From PSLL01 sp964389705 (GTDB lineage Bacteria; Desulfobacterota_D; UBA1144; Nemesobacterales; CSP1-2), in assembly GCA_964389705.1 (NCBI GenBank), contig CAYMEO010000011.1:1-40992 (forward strand): DNA of 40,992 nucleotides, given 5' to 3'. Below the pieces are notes generated by a model. The model had not been told where the DNA came from. It was given only the letters and a program-made list of their open reading frames with translations, and searched no databases. Position numbers and translations under genes: made by a program. The first letter of the stretch is position 1, and each line of letters opens with the position of its first letter. Below are positions 32,370-40,858 of the stretch, piece after piece.

Positions 32370-33092
32370 TCATACATTCCTGTTTATCCAATCCCTGGCG
32401 TTGAATTCCCTTCCGGTTACACCCTTCGATTCATCAGAAGCCAGGTATAAAAACACAGGTGTAATCTCTTCAGGAGAGGGTAGGGTCATTGGGTCTTCAT
32501 CAGGATAAGCCTCTGCCCTCATCTCTGTCCTGGTTCCACCCGGATTTACGGAATTTACCCTTACACCTAATGGTTTCAGTTCATCTGCAAGGACCTGAGT
32601 CAAACCCTCTAGCCCAAACTTGGATGCTGAGTAGGCTCCCCATTTAGCAACACCCCGTCGTCCAACACTTGAACTAACATTTATAATCGAACCGTTTCCT
32701 GATTTCAATATTAAAGGAAGAAGAGCCTTAGTTACAAAGAACTGAGCATTTAGATTTATCTTAACTACTTCCTCCCAAACATCCTCTGGATAATCTAGTA
32801 TAGAGGTGCGTACACCCAGGATACTTGCATTATTTACGAGAATATGAAGCCTTCCCCACCTTTCAGCCACTGTATTGGCAAGTCTCTTTACATCATCCCT
32901 GTCTGAAATATCAGCCTGTATATACCCTATCTCTCCATATTGAGAGATCTCTCGACACGCATTATGTAGAGCCTCTTCATTACGTCCGCAGATTATTACA
33001 GAAGCTCCTTCTCTTACATAGGTCTTTGCAACAGCCTTTCCGATTCCCCGGCTTGCACCTGTAACAAGAGCGAATTTTTCCTTGAGCTTCAT
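32370..33092 (-). CDS. Short-chain dehydrogenase/reductase (YciK-like)
   Basis: A 240-residue classical SDR: cofactor motif TGASRGIGKAVA, NNAS, the catalytic Ser in INVSSSVG and YSASK. The segment NPGGTRTEMRAEAYPDEDP and ending VTGREFNARDW match the YciK-type oxidoreductases rather than FabG. Arg in CGRNEE, after the second strand, points to NADPH. Substrate unknown. The ATG at 33092 follows a TATATT box by 6 nt without a Shine-Dalgarno; a TTG two codons earlier is possible. It lies downstream of the oxidoreductase operon on the same strand but probably has its own promoter. Confidence 0.85.
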   Translation of the reverse strand: MKLKEKFALVTGASRGIGKAVAKTYVREGASVIICGRNEEALHNACREISQYGEIGYIQADISDRDDVKRLANTVAERWGRLHILVNNASILGVRTSILDYPEDVWEEVVKINLNAQFFVTKALLPLILKSGNGSIINVSSSVGRRGVAKWGAYSASKFGLEGLTQVLADELKPLGVRVNSVNPGGTRTEMRAEAYPDEDPMTLPSPEEITPVFLYLASDESKGVTGREFNARDWINRNV

Positions 33093-33125
33093 AGCCAAAA
33101 TATACCATAATACGCAAATAATAAT

Positions 33126-34532
33126 CTAACCTGCAGCCTCAAATCTCTTTTCAGAGAAAAGGCTATCTAGATACAAAGACATAACCCTGGGATTGGTCAA
33201 TTGAGAGAATTCCTCCCATCTCCGTATCATCTCACGACGAACATCCCCATAACCTCTAACAATTGCCCCACCCTTTATTGCAAGAAGGACAGATTCAGTA
33301 CCATAGGCCAAGCATCGCCTTATATGATCAAAGTACCTCTCAATAAGAGCATCTTCTTTTGCATACCTAAACGAGAGTCTCCTTAAGAACCTGAATTTTG
33401 ATATTCCTTTAAGAATTAGGAATCCAGATATATGATTAGTAGACATCTCAGTCTTCCAAGAGATTCTGTATCTTGAAAGCACTCTATCTAGAATCTTCCC
33501 TAGTGAGTTGGGAAATATACCATAGAGCTCATCAAGATCAGGTCTGAAGAAATCCTTAATCCAGAAGACATCGGCATCATGAATCTTATAAAGCCTCCTT
33601 ATCCGATCGAATCTTTCCCTGCTGATTTTCTTATCGGCAACCCTAATAATATCCTCATACATCATTCTTACTGCTAGGATCTTGGCAAACTCCTTTATTA
33701 TTTCTCCGCCTCTCTGTACCATTCCACCGGACTCGAGAAGGCAATATAGATTATATACTCTGGAGATATAAAGCCTTGCATATTCTACATCCTGATACTC
33801 AATTATCTGTCTTACTGCTTCAAACAGAATATCTCTTATATCTTTACCACAAATAAGTCCAATCTTCTCTATTGATTCTTTAATATAAATATCAGGTGGA
33901 TCATATAGGCCGACCATATCGAGTCTAGGGGAGGCTGAACCAGCTTTTATTGCCTCTAAGAGATTGTATCCAGAAACAAAGTCTCTTAGGTTTTTCTCAG
34001 TATCTATACCTACAGCCCTTATAGCCTTCTCATAGCTTTCCCGTCTGATAATCGGCAGGTATCCAGAAGCACTCAACAATCCAAGGAGATGAGCGTTATT
34101 AAAATCCGGAACACCCAATCTGTAGATGTCTACTACTATGTGATCATTAGAATAGTTTTCTATAAAATCACGGAAATTATCATATGTATAAACATCCCGA
34201 TTTAGTGAGAGTTTCTCATAAGTTGTATAGTACCGGTATGTCGTTCCAAGAACATTGCAGCCCTTGCCTCCATATCCCTCTTTGAGAACACGCAGGAGTT
34301 CAAGAAATTCCTGAGAAATTATAAGGTCAACATTGCCCTTTTGGGGAAATGGGGAGAATACCTCTGTATCATTTGCAATCTCCATATATGAAATGGTTCG
34401 TCCTGTACGTTGGCTTACTCCGGGAAGGTTTAAGACATTTGGTTTAAATCCCTCAAAAATTACCGCAGCCGAGAGCCACTCTACAAAGACTCCGACTCCT
34501 AAGCCACCTACGGATGGAATAAGTATTCTCAT
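33126..34532 (-). CDS. iorB: Indolepyruvate-type oxidoreductase beta subunit with DUF6537 region
   Basis: A 468-residue protein. Residues about 1-185 form the 2-oxoacid:acceptor oxidoreductase gamma-type domain (ILIPSVGGLGVGVFVEWLS, LPGVSQRTGRTISYMEI, FNNAHLLGLLSASGYLP). The rest is the DUF6537 type extension, alpha-helical and rich in Arg and Tyr. Together with the two genes upstream it should decarboxylate an aryl-2-oxoacid (indolepyruvate, phenylpyruvate) to an aryl-acetyl-CoA, reducing ferredoxin or another acceptor. The ATG at 34532 overlaps the previous stop by one base (TGATG). A GTG at 34538 is the alternative. Confidence 0.87.
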   Translation of the reverse strand: MRILIPSVGGLGVGVFVEWLSAAVIFEGFKPNVLNLPGVSQRTGRTISYMEIANDTEVFSPFPQKGNVDLIISQEFLELLRVLKEGYGGKGCNVLGTTYRYYTTYEKLSLNRDVYTYDNFRDFIENYSNDHIVVDIYRLGVPDFNNAHLLGLLSASGYLPIIRRESYEKAIRAVGIDTEKNLRDFVSGYNLLEAIKAGSASPRLDMVGLYDPPDIYIKESIEKIGLICGKDIRDILFEAVRQIIEYQDVEYARLYISRVYNLYCLLESGGMVQRGGEIIKEFAKILAVRMMYEDIIRVADKKISRERFDRIRRLYKIHDADVFWIKDFFRPDLDELYGIFPNSLGKILDRVLSRYRISWKTEMSTNHISGFLILKGISKFRFLRRLSFRYAKEDALIERYFDHIRRCLAYGTESVLLAIKGGAIVRGYGDVRREMIRRWEEFSQLTNPRVMSLYLDSLFSEKRFEAAG

Positions 34533-35086
34533 CAGCACATCAACCTTTCTATAACAAGATTTCTTAACTTGAACATAAATCTCTCATAAAGAGACGGATT
34601 AATGATCCTATCTACTTGATAGAATGACGGACACAATCTGGCAACATGTGCAATCTCACTGCAGAGCCCACAGCCTATACATGAAAAGTCAATCCAGGCA
34701 ATTTTATCATCTTTTAGTGGATTTGGATTGTTCCTTACAGTAAGTGAAGGGCAGCCGTTATATGAGATACATGAATGATCACCCGTACACACATCCTCAT
34801 CTACACCGAGTTTTCTCTCTACCCATCTTTTATTCTCACTAATGACATGCGATTCAATTTTCTTTACCTTCCTTCTAGCCTCAAGTGCACATTCGGCATC
34901 TGAGATAATTACCTTAAGTCCTCTGTATTTTGACTTATATGCGTTTTTTATTGCCTCTAAGGATTCCTCAACATCATATGGGTCAATTACATCTACCCAC
35001 TTTACACCCATGCCTCTAAGCGTTTTTTGTATATCTGTTACAGGCTTCTTGTACAGTTTTTTTAGGAATGGATACGGTCCCTTCAT
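34532..35086 (-). CDS. IorA C-terminal part: TPP-domain end and ferredoxin domain (separate gene)
   Basis: A 184-residue protein equal to the C-terminal quarter of indolepyruvate:ferredoxin oxidoreductase alpha chains. Residues 15-80 complete the TPP-domain fold (LRGMGVKWVDVIDPYDVEES, KVIISDAECALEARRK). Residues 95-165 form the iron-sulfur part: CTGDHSCISYNGCPSL, then CIGCGLCSEIAHVARLCPSF. This cysteine pattern matches the long proteobacterial-type IorA rather than the archaeal one. It begins at an ATG that shares ATGA with the stop of the preceding iorA part, so the two halves are coupled. It is a split protein, not a random remnant. Confidence 0.85.
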   Translation of the reverse strand: MKGPYPFLKKLYKKPVTDIQKTLRGMGVKWVDVIDPYDVEESLEAIKNAYKSKYRGLKVIISDAECALEARRKVKKIESHVISENKRWVERKLGVDEDVCTGDHSCISYNGCPSLTVRNNPNPLKDDKIAWIDFSCIGCGLCSEIAHVARLCPSFYQVDRIINPSLYERFMFKLRNLVIERLMC

Positions 35087-36606
35087 TTCTTTAACCTCGG
35101 TGCCAGTGGAGTAGAGAGGTTCTTTTGATGTCCGGTCATGGCTGTATGGTAGTTATAGAAGATTATAAGCACTGCGTCTTGATCGTTTCTAATGGCATTC
35201 GCAACACTTGTTGTAAGCCCTCCGTGCCACAGTGTTCCATCCCCCATAAATGAAATCACCCTTTCGTCTCCCACCATTGATGAGAGTGCACCTGAGCTTG
35301 CCATTCCAGTGCCCATTCCAGTAATAGAGCCCTTAAGATTAAAAGGAGGCAATCCTCCTAAGGCATAGCATCCAATGTCACTGCTAAAGAGGAAGCGGGC
35401 CTTGGGATTTTGCCTTTTAATTATCTTTATTGCCGAAAATATAGGTCTTTCAGGACAACCTGTGCAGAATGTTGGACGTCTCTCAGGAAGCTCTACGTTG
35501 GGAATCTCCCTATCCGAAGCAATTGAAACTCCAAAGAATCTAGATAAGCCCTCAGTGATGGTTTCATAAGTGATCTCACCTGCTTTCGGGATAATCTCTT
35601 TTCCTAAGATCCTTATCATGAGCCCATTTGATTGTGCTATAGCCCTGATCTCCTTCTCAATGAGATTAGGCATCCCTTCCTCTACGATGAGTACCTCTTC
35701 TTTATCCGAAAGGAATTGAACTACCTCATCTTCTACAATAGGGTACAGACAGTGGAGGGAATAGATAGAACACCTCTTACCTAAAGAGGCAAGGGCTTTC
35801 TGTACTATACCTGTCAGTATACCATGAGTTATGATTCCCGTTCTGCCTGAGTAATGGTTATATATCCTGTTTATACTGGATGCCTTTAAGAACTCCACCG
35901 CTCTTGGAAGCCTAAGTGTATATTTTTCTACCTCTTGTATCTGTGTATAGGGGGGGAATGGTAGTTTCTCTAATATCTCCTCTCGGATGGTGATCTTTTC
36001 CGGCATTTTATTATCTCTGGCCCTTACTATCTGAGACATATACCCAACCCTGCTCCTTACAAGTACAATTACGGGTGTACCACAATACTCTGACAGGGCA
36101 AAGCCGTCTTCTATTAGATCTGAAAGGTGCTGAAGCGACCCAGATGGATCGAGTATTGGGAGTGCGGATTTATAGGCATAGGGAAGGGTTTTTTCGGCAA
36201 TTATAGTGTTATTGCATCCATAGTCTTCTCCGACGAGGATCAAGGCCCCTCCTGTAACACCGGATGATGATACATGGGCTATTACATCTGAAGCGACGTT
36301 GAATCCAACAACCTTGAAGGCAACTGCACCACGCACACGATTGCTTATAGAGGCTCTAAGGGCCGCTGCCGCGGCGGCCTCATTTGTAGATTCTTGTACA
36401 GCAATGTCTTTTAATACAGTATACTTCACCCTGTCTACGAGGCTAGTAACGGTTGAGGTAGGAGAGCCCGGATAGCTGGCAAAATAGGATATGCCACTCT
36501 GGAGAAGAGATTTGACAATTACAGTTGCTCCACTGCCAAAATACTCTCTTCCACCTTCAAGGATCAACTGCTTTTCAACATCTCTATTATAAAGGTCTGT
36601 CACCAC
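35083..36606 (-). CDS. iorA: Indolepyruvate-type oxidoreductase alpha subunit, N-terminal and TPP part (split IorA)
   Basis: A 507-residue protein. It holds the pyrimidine-binding domain (SYFASYPGSPTSTVTSLVD, QESTNEAAAAAALRAS), the middle domain (about 240-350, beginning TGIITHGILTG) and most of the TPP domain: FCTGCPERPIFSAIKII, SSDIGCYALGGLPPFNLKGS, GDGTLWHGGLTTSVANAIRN, ending at NYHTAMTGHQ. The remaining part and the ferredoxin domain are in the next gene. AGGGGGGA (36619-36612) precedes tandem GTG codons at 36606 and 36603. The gene leads a three-gene operon, divergent from the acyl-CoA dehydrogenase operon across about 270 bp. Confidence 0.88.
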   Translation of the reverse strand: MVTDLYNRDVEKQLILEGGREYFGSGATVIVKSLLQSGISYFASYPGSPTSTVTSLVDRVKYTVLKDIAVQESTNEAAAAAALRASISNRVRGAVAFKVVGFNVASDVIAHVSSSGVTGGALILVGEDYGCNNTIIAEKTLPYAYKSALPILDPSGSLQHLSDLIEDGFALSEYCGTPVIVLVRSRVGYMSQIVRARDNKMPEKITIREEILEKLPFPPYTQIQEVEKYTLRLPRAVEFLKASSINRIYNHYSGRTGIITHGILTGIVQKALASLGKRCSIYSLHCLYPIVEDEVVQFLSDKEEVLIVEEGMPNLIEKEIRAIAQSNGLMIRILGKEIIPKAGEITYETITEGLSRFFGVSIASDREIPNVELPERRPTFCTGCPERPIFSAIKIIKRQNPKARFLFSSDIGCYALGGLPPFNLKGSITGMGTGMASSGALSSMVGDERVISFMGDGTLWHGGLTTSVANAIRNDQDAVLIIFYNYHTAMTGHQKNLSTPLAPRLKK

Positions 36607-36668
36607 TATTGTCCCCCCTTAAATTAAACAGACCACAACTTATAATATACTCAACCCGGTATAAGAAG

Positions 36669-36726
36669 GCTCAATCACTCCCCAGTAGCACTGCCCACAC
36701 AATAAATTGTACAAACTGGGCTGAGC
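36669..36726. promoter_or_regulatory. Nested inverted repeats between the divergent operons
   Basis: Three pairs of arms share one centre region: GCTCA/TGAGC (36669-36673, 36722-36726), CCCAGT/ACTGGG (36681-36686, 36715-36720) and ACAAT/ATTGT (36699-36703, 36706-36710). The block lies in the 273-bp gap between the iorA and acyl-CoA dehydrogenase starts. A shared operator or a structured leader is possible. No regulator gene is adjacent. Confidence 0.4.
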
Positions 36727-36879
36727 GATGTCAAACGATTCTAGGCTTTCTTTCGAATCTGTCTTCAGGATGATATAATTATTTTATATATGTTGTCACA
36801 GCTTTAGTTCTGATTTACCTGAATTATTGAGGTTTATGGGCCGGATTAGATGTGAAAAAACCCGGTGAGGAAAGCAGAG

Positions 36880-38031
36880 ATGGGATCATGGATATTTGGG
36901 GAGGAGCACGAGATATTTCGTAGGAGCGTTCGACAATTCGTTGAAAAGGAGGTGATTCCACACACAGAAAAATGGGAAGAGAATCAAGAGATTCCACGTT
37001 GGGTATGGAGACGGATGGGGGAGCTCGGTTTTTTGGGAATCGAGTATCCTGAGGAATATGGTGGGGCGGGTGCGGATTTTATATCTACCCTGGTTCTTAT
37101 TGAGGAGATTTCAAGATGTGGTTCAATGGGATTTCCGATAAGTGTAACTGTGCATACCGATATGGCCTCTCCTTACCTCCTTTTGGGAACGGAGGAACAA
37201 AAAAGAAGATATCTCCCTGAAATAATTAAAGGAGAAAAGATCTGTGCCATTGCAGTTACTGAACCAAGTGGTGGTTCAGATGTTGCAGGAATCCATACAT
37301 ATGCAGTAAGAGACGGGAAGTACTATATCTTAAACGGGAGTAAAATCTTTATCACAAATGGCATAAGTGCGGATATCTATTTTGTGGTGGGAAAAGTAGG
37401 TGGGATAAATGGACGTGCCCGCCATAAGGGGATCTCTATCTTCATCGTTGAAAAAGGAACATCTGGACTGAGGATTGGGAGAAAGCTGAGTAAAATGGGG
37501 TGGCTGTGTTCTGATACAGCGGAGCTCTTCTTTGAAGACTGTAGGATTCCTGCCGAAAATCTCATTGGTCAAGAGGGCGAGGGATTCAGTGAGATTATGA
37601 GGAATTTCCAACGTGAGAGATTGGTAATATCAATTATATCCGTTTCGGCATCGCAAAAGGCAATTGAAGAGACCATCGCCTATGTCCGTGAGAGGGTTGT
37701 TTTTGACCGTCCGCTCTCGAAGCTTCAGGTAATCCGCCATAGGCTCGCCGATATGGTAACTCAGATTGAGGCCGCGCGCCAACTTACATATTATGTCTCC
37801 TGGCTTTTCAGTCAGGGGAAGGCAACAGATAAAGAGATATCTCTGACAAAGCTCTTTACAACAGAGGTTGCAAATCGCATCGCTTATGATGCCCTACAGA
37901 TTCATGGCGGATATGGATACATGCGAGAGTTCCCTATAGAGCGTTTTTACCGTGATGTTCGTGCCCTTACAATAGGAGCGGGGACATCGGAGATAATGAA
38001 GGAAATCATTGCAAAGCGCCTTGAGCTTTGA
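36880..38031 (+). CDS. Acyl-CoA dehydrogenase (isovaleryl-CoA-dehydrogenase-like)
   Basis: A flavoenzyme forming a 2,3-double bond in an acyl-CoA and passing electrons to ETF (383 aa). N-terminal helices (EIFRRSVRQFVEKEVIPH), central beta domain with AVTEPSGGSDVAGI and KIFITNG, C-terminal helices with ALQIHGGYGYMREFPIERFYRDVR and IGAGTSEI. The usual medium-chain base (YEGT Glu) is missing; instead FQRERLVIS offers a Glu at the position used by isovaleryl-CoA dehydrogenase. A branched or aryl acyl-CoA is therefore plausible. The start at 36880 has AGGAAAG upstream; a GTG lies at 36865. It heads an operon with two thiolase-like genes and DUF35. Confidence 0.9.
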   Translation: MGSWIFGEEHEIFRRSVRQFVEKEVIPHTEKWEENQEIPRWVWRRMGELGFLGIEYPEEYGGAGADFISTLVLIEEISRCGSMGFPISVTVHTDMASPYLLLGTEEQKRRYLPEIIKGEKICAIAVTEPSGGSDVAGIHTYAVRDGKYYILNGSKIFITNGISADIYFVVGKVGGINGRARHKGISIFIVEKGTSGLRIGRKLSKMGWLCSDTAELFFEDCRIPAENLIGQEGEGFSEIMRNFQRERLVISIISVSASQKAIEETIAYVRERVVFDRPLSKLQVIRHRLADMVTQIEAARQLTYYVSWLFSQGKATDKEISLTKLFTTEVANRIAYDALQIHGGYGYMREFPIERFYRDVRALTIGAGTSEIMKEIIAKRLEL

Positions 38032-38073
38032 TCAGTGTCTAATTAGGGCCGATAATAAGGGAGATTTTACCTT

Positions 38074-39207
38074 TTGAGTGTCGCCATAATTGGTATCGGA
38101 CAGACTTCATATGGAAGGAAAAAAGACCAGTCAATTGATGAAATGGTGTTCGAGGCTACAAAAATGGCACTTGATGACGCAGGTCTTCAAAGAGATGAAA
38201 TAGAGAGTGTTGTTACCGCTGGTTCGGATGAACTCGATGGGCGTGCAATATCAAATATGCTGACGGCAGGATCTTGTGGCGCTTATTTGAAGGATGAGGT
38301 CAAGGTCTCAGGCGGCGGGATTTATGGGTTTGTATTGGGATACCTAAAAGTGGCATCGGGTATCTTTGAAAACTCGATTGTCGTCAGCTGGAATAAGTCA
38401 TCTGAGACATATCCTAATTTAGTTAGTAACTGGGCTTTTGAGCCTTTATACCTACGTGGATGTGGGCTTAATTATATAATCTCATGTGCTCTTGAGGCCT
38501 CGGCATATATTGGCAGAGCGGATGTAGAGGATGAAGATGCAGTACAAGTAACTTTAAAAAACAGAGGGAATGCCCTGAGGAACCCGCTTTCTCACATCTC
38601 CTACAGCCCATCAAGAGGTGAGATAAGTTCGAGCCGTTTTATCTCTTATCCGCTCAGGGAGGTCTATATTCCACCGGAATCAGACGGGGCATGTGCCCTG
38701 GTTATTGCCTCAATGAGAAAGGCAAGATCCATTAAGAAGCAATGTGCTTGGGTACGTGGTATTGGATGGGCAATTGATGGGTATTATGTCAGCAATGGAG
38801 ATTTATCTAAACTTTTCTCTTTAAGGCAAGCGTCTCAAGCGGCATACAAAATGGCGAAGATTAAGAATCCCATTGGGACAATCGACGTTGTTGAGCTAAG
38901 CGATATTACTCCATATCACGAAATGATGATATATGAGGCCCTGGGGTTTTGTCCTGATGGAGAAGGAAAGAGACTTATCAGGAATGGGGCCACAAAACTC
39001 GATGGAAAACTCCCAGTAAATCCCTCAGGTGGGATTCTCTCATCAAATCCGATCTTTGCATCGGGTCTTGTAAGGATTGCAGAGGCTGCCCTTCAGGTGA
39101 TGGGAGGTGCTGAGGGAAGGCAGGTAAAGGGTGTGGAGTTAGCCCTGGCTCAGGGGTTTACTGGGATGTTCTCCCAGGGCAGTTGTGTAGTGGTTCTTGG
39201 AAATTAA
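38074..39207 (+). CDS. Thiolase-superfamily protein lacking the catalytic cysteine (first of pair)
   Basis: A 377-residue SCP-x-type thiolase-fold protein (VAIIGIGQTSYGRK at the start, LPVNPSGGILSSNPIFASGL near the end). The nucleophilic cysteine of thiolases, normally found 17 residues before the end of the LxVASG helix, is Ser79 here (EVKVSGGGIYGFVLGYLKVASG, shown by its last 19 residues VSGGGIYGFVLGYLKVASG). The GHP histidine loop reads SNP, and the C-terminal CxG cysteine is also missing. It starts at TTG 38074 with AAGGGAG upstream. It lies directly before a second thiolase-like gene with 1 bp between them. It may act as an aldolase or as a structural or regulatory partner; function not assigned. 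Confidence 0.85.
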   Translation: MSVAIIGIGQTSYGRKKDQSIDEMVFEATKMALDDAGLQRDEIESVVTAGSDELDGRAISNMLTAGSCGAYLKDEVKVSGGGIYGFVLGYLKVASGIFENSIVVSWNKSSETYPNLVSNWAFEPLYLRGCGLNYIISCALEASAYIGRADVEDEDAVQVTLKNRGNALRNPLSHISYSPSRGEISSSRFISYPLREVYIPPESDGACALVIASMRKARSIKKQCAWVRGIGWAIDGYYVSNGDLSKLFSLRQASQAAYKMAKIKNPIGTIDVVELSDITPYHEMMIYEALGFCPDGEGKRLIRNGATKLDGKLPVNPSGGILSSNPIFASGLVRIAEAALQVMGGAEGRQVKGVELALAQGFTGMFSQGSCVVVLGN

Positions 39208-39208
39208 A

Positions 39209-40396
39209 ATGAAACCACACAATATAGGGATTATTGGGGTAGGGCAAACGAGATACACAGCAAGGAGAGATGACGCGACTTTACCTGAGATTGCAAAAGA
39301 GGCCGCAGTCATTGCCCTAGAGGATGGAGGAATTGAAATCAAGGACGTAGATGCCGTGGTATTTTCACTTGCACTCGATGCCTTGGAAGGGATAGAATCG
39401 GCAGAGAGATGGTGTGCCGGGGCAGTGGGTGCCTATGGAAAGCCGTTTATTAGGGTTCATACGGGTGGGACAACGGGAGGCTCTGCAGCACATGCTGGTT
39501 TTTTCCATATTGCATCTGGGCTCTTTGATTGTGTACTTGTTGTAGGAGCTGAAAAGATGGGCGAGACCCCGGATGCGCAGAATGTTCTTAATCGGATTTT
39601 TGACCCGATCTATGAAAGGGCAGTTGCGATCAATGCTGTAAACATGTGTTCATTCCAGGCAGTAAGGCACATGAAAAAATACGGAACATCGGAATATCAT
39701 ATGGCACTTGTTTCGGTAAGGAGTAGGAAAAATGCTCTAAGAAATCCTTATGCCCATATAAGAGGGGAAATCACTGTAGAAGATGTTTTAAATTCAAGGG
39801 TGATTTGCTATCCACTAAAGCTCTATGACTGTTGTCCCAGGTCAACGGGAGGATGTGCAGTTGTTATGGCCTCTGAGAGGTTTATAAGAAGGCTCGATAA
39901 GAAGAAGGTGGCCTGGATAAGGGGCGTTGCCGGATGCACAAACTCATACTTTATAGGTGACAGGATGGATAGCTCTGGAATTAATGACTATGCTGATACT
40001 GATGGTCTACTTTTAGCCGCAAAAAGGGCTTACCGGATGGCAGGGATAAACAATCCAAGAAGGGAGATTAGTGTTGCCGAGATATATGCGCCCTTTACAT
40101 CCACAGAGCTTGCCGCGGTAGAGGCCCTTGGATTTTGTGAAAAGGGGGAATCGGGCATGTGTAACGAGAAAGGGATATTCGATATGGACGGAGAGATACC
40201 AATAAATCCATCCGGTGGGGTGCTTACAGCAAATCCGATAAGCGTTACGGCATTAGTTAGGGTTGCAGAGTCTGCGATACAGTTGATGGGCAAGGCTGAG
40301 GAGAGGCAGATTGAAGGGGTAAGAACCGCTGTGGCTACTGGAGAGGGTGGCTCTCTACAGTTTTATACAGTGACGGTATTATCGAATAGGATTTAG
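39209..40396 (+). CDS. Thiolase-superfamily protein lacking the catalytic cysteine (second of pair)
   Basis: A 395-residue thiolase-fold protein, related to the preceding one: NIGIIGVGQTRYTARRDDAT, then IRVHTGGTTGGSAAHAGFFH where a cysteine would be expected, and IPINPSGGVLTANPISVTAL, with ANP in place of GHP. The cysteine position is Gly87, with Thr88 and Thr89 beside it. These thiolase-like proteins with TNP/ANP endings are a common but uncharacterised branch, often paired with DUF35. The ATG at 39209 follows the previous stop by 1 bp; a TTG at 39197 is possible. With its neighbours it likely forms a two-thiolase plus DUF35 complex that handles CoA thioesters. Confidence 0.85.
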   Translation: MKPHNIGIIGVGQTRYTARRDDATLPEIAKEAAVIALEDGGIEIKDVDAVVFSLALDALEGIESAERWCAGAVGAYGKPFIRVHTGGTTGGSAAHAGFFHIASGLFDCVLVVGAEKMGETPDAQNVLNRIFDPIYERAVAINAVNMCSFQAVRHMKKYGTSEYHMALVSVRSRKNALRNPYAHIRGEITVEDVLNSRVICYPLKLYDCCPRSTGGCAVVMASERFIRRLDKKKVAWIRGVAGCTNSYFIGDRMDSSGINDYADTDGLLLAAKRAYRMAGINNPRREISVAEIYAPFTSTELAAVEALGFCEKGESGMCNEKGIFDMDGEIPINPSGGVLTANPISVTALVRVAESAIQLMGKAEERQIEGVRTAVATGEGGSLQFYTVTVLSNRI

Positions 40397-40399
40397 ATT

Positions 40400-40858
40400 A
40401 TGGAAAGAGACCTGATATTTATTCCTCAAGCCTGGAATATAAAATTCAATCACGCTGCAGGAGAGATAGGAAGTATATTCTTTAGGACTATTGTTGATAG
40501 AAGGGAGATACTTGGAAGGAGATGTCCAGGGTGCAAAAGGGTGCTCCTTCCGCCTCGCTCGTATTGTGAGAGATGTTTTATTCAAACAGATCAATGGGTT
40601 AAGGTTGGCACAGAGGGAACAATTCAGGCCTTTACAGTTGTCTATGAAAGGTTCAAAGGGCTTCCCAATCCGCCTTATGCTATAGCCTATGTCCTGCTCA
40701 ATGGGGCAAATACATCTATGGTGAACTTTGTAAAAGGAGTAGACTTAGAAGATTTAAATGAGGCTCTAAAGAAAATTAAGATTGGAGCAAGGGTAAAGGT
40801 AGCCTTCAAAAGAAGGAGGAAGGGAAGGATTACAGATTTCTGGTATGAGTTATTATAG
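40400..40858 (+). CDS. DUF35 Zn-ribbon/OB-fold acyl-CoA-associated protein
   Basis: A 152-residue protein of the type that partners thiolase-superfamily enzymes. N-terminal helix (IFFRTIVDRREILGRRC), rubredoxin-like zinc ribbon Cys42-x2-Cys45 and Cys56-x2-Cys59 (RCPGCKRVLLPPRSYCERC), and a C-terminal OB fold (GTIQAFTVVYERFKGLPNPP to RITDFWYELL). In archaeal acetoacetyl-CoA thiolase/HMG-CoA synthase, the Ltp2 aldolase and the BbsAB benzoylsuccinyl-CoA thiolase, a DUF35 protein or domain binds next to the thiolase and helps hold CoA. It lies 3 bp after the second thiolase gene. Confidence 0.92.
   Translation: MERDLIFIPQAWNIKFNHAAGEIGSIFFRTIVDRREILGRRCPGCKRVLLPPRSYCERCFIQTDQWVKVGTEGTIQAFTVVYERFKGLPNPPYAIAYVLLNGANTSMVNFVKGVDLEDLNEALKKIKIGARVKVAFKRRRKGRITDFWYELL

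Noticed and set aside
34532..36606. IorA split as a sequencing frameshift
   Set aside because: The junction is a canonical ATGA overlap and each part ends and begins at plausible domain positions; a frameshift remains possible but is not favoured.
36525..36773. Open frame of 82 codons on the plus strand over the iorA start and intergenic gap
   Set aside because: No Shine-Dalgarno, no protein-like pattern, and it runs antisense across iorA and the palindromic region.
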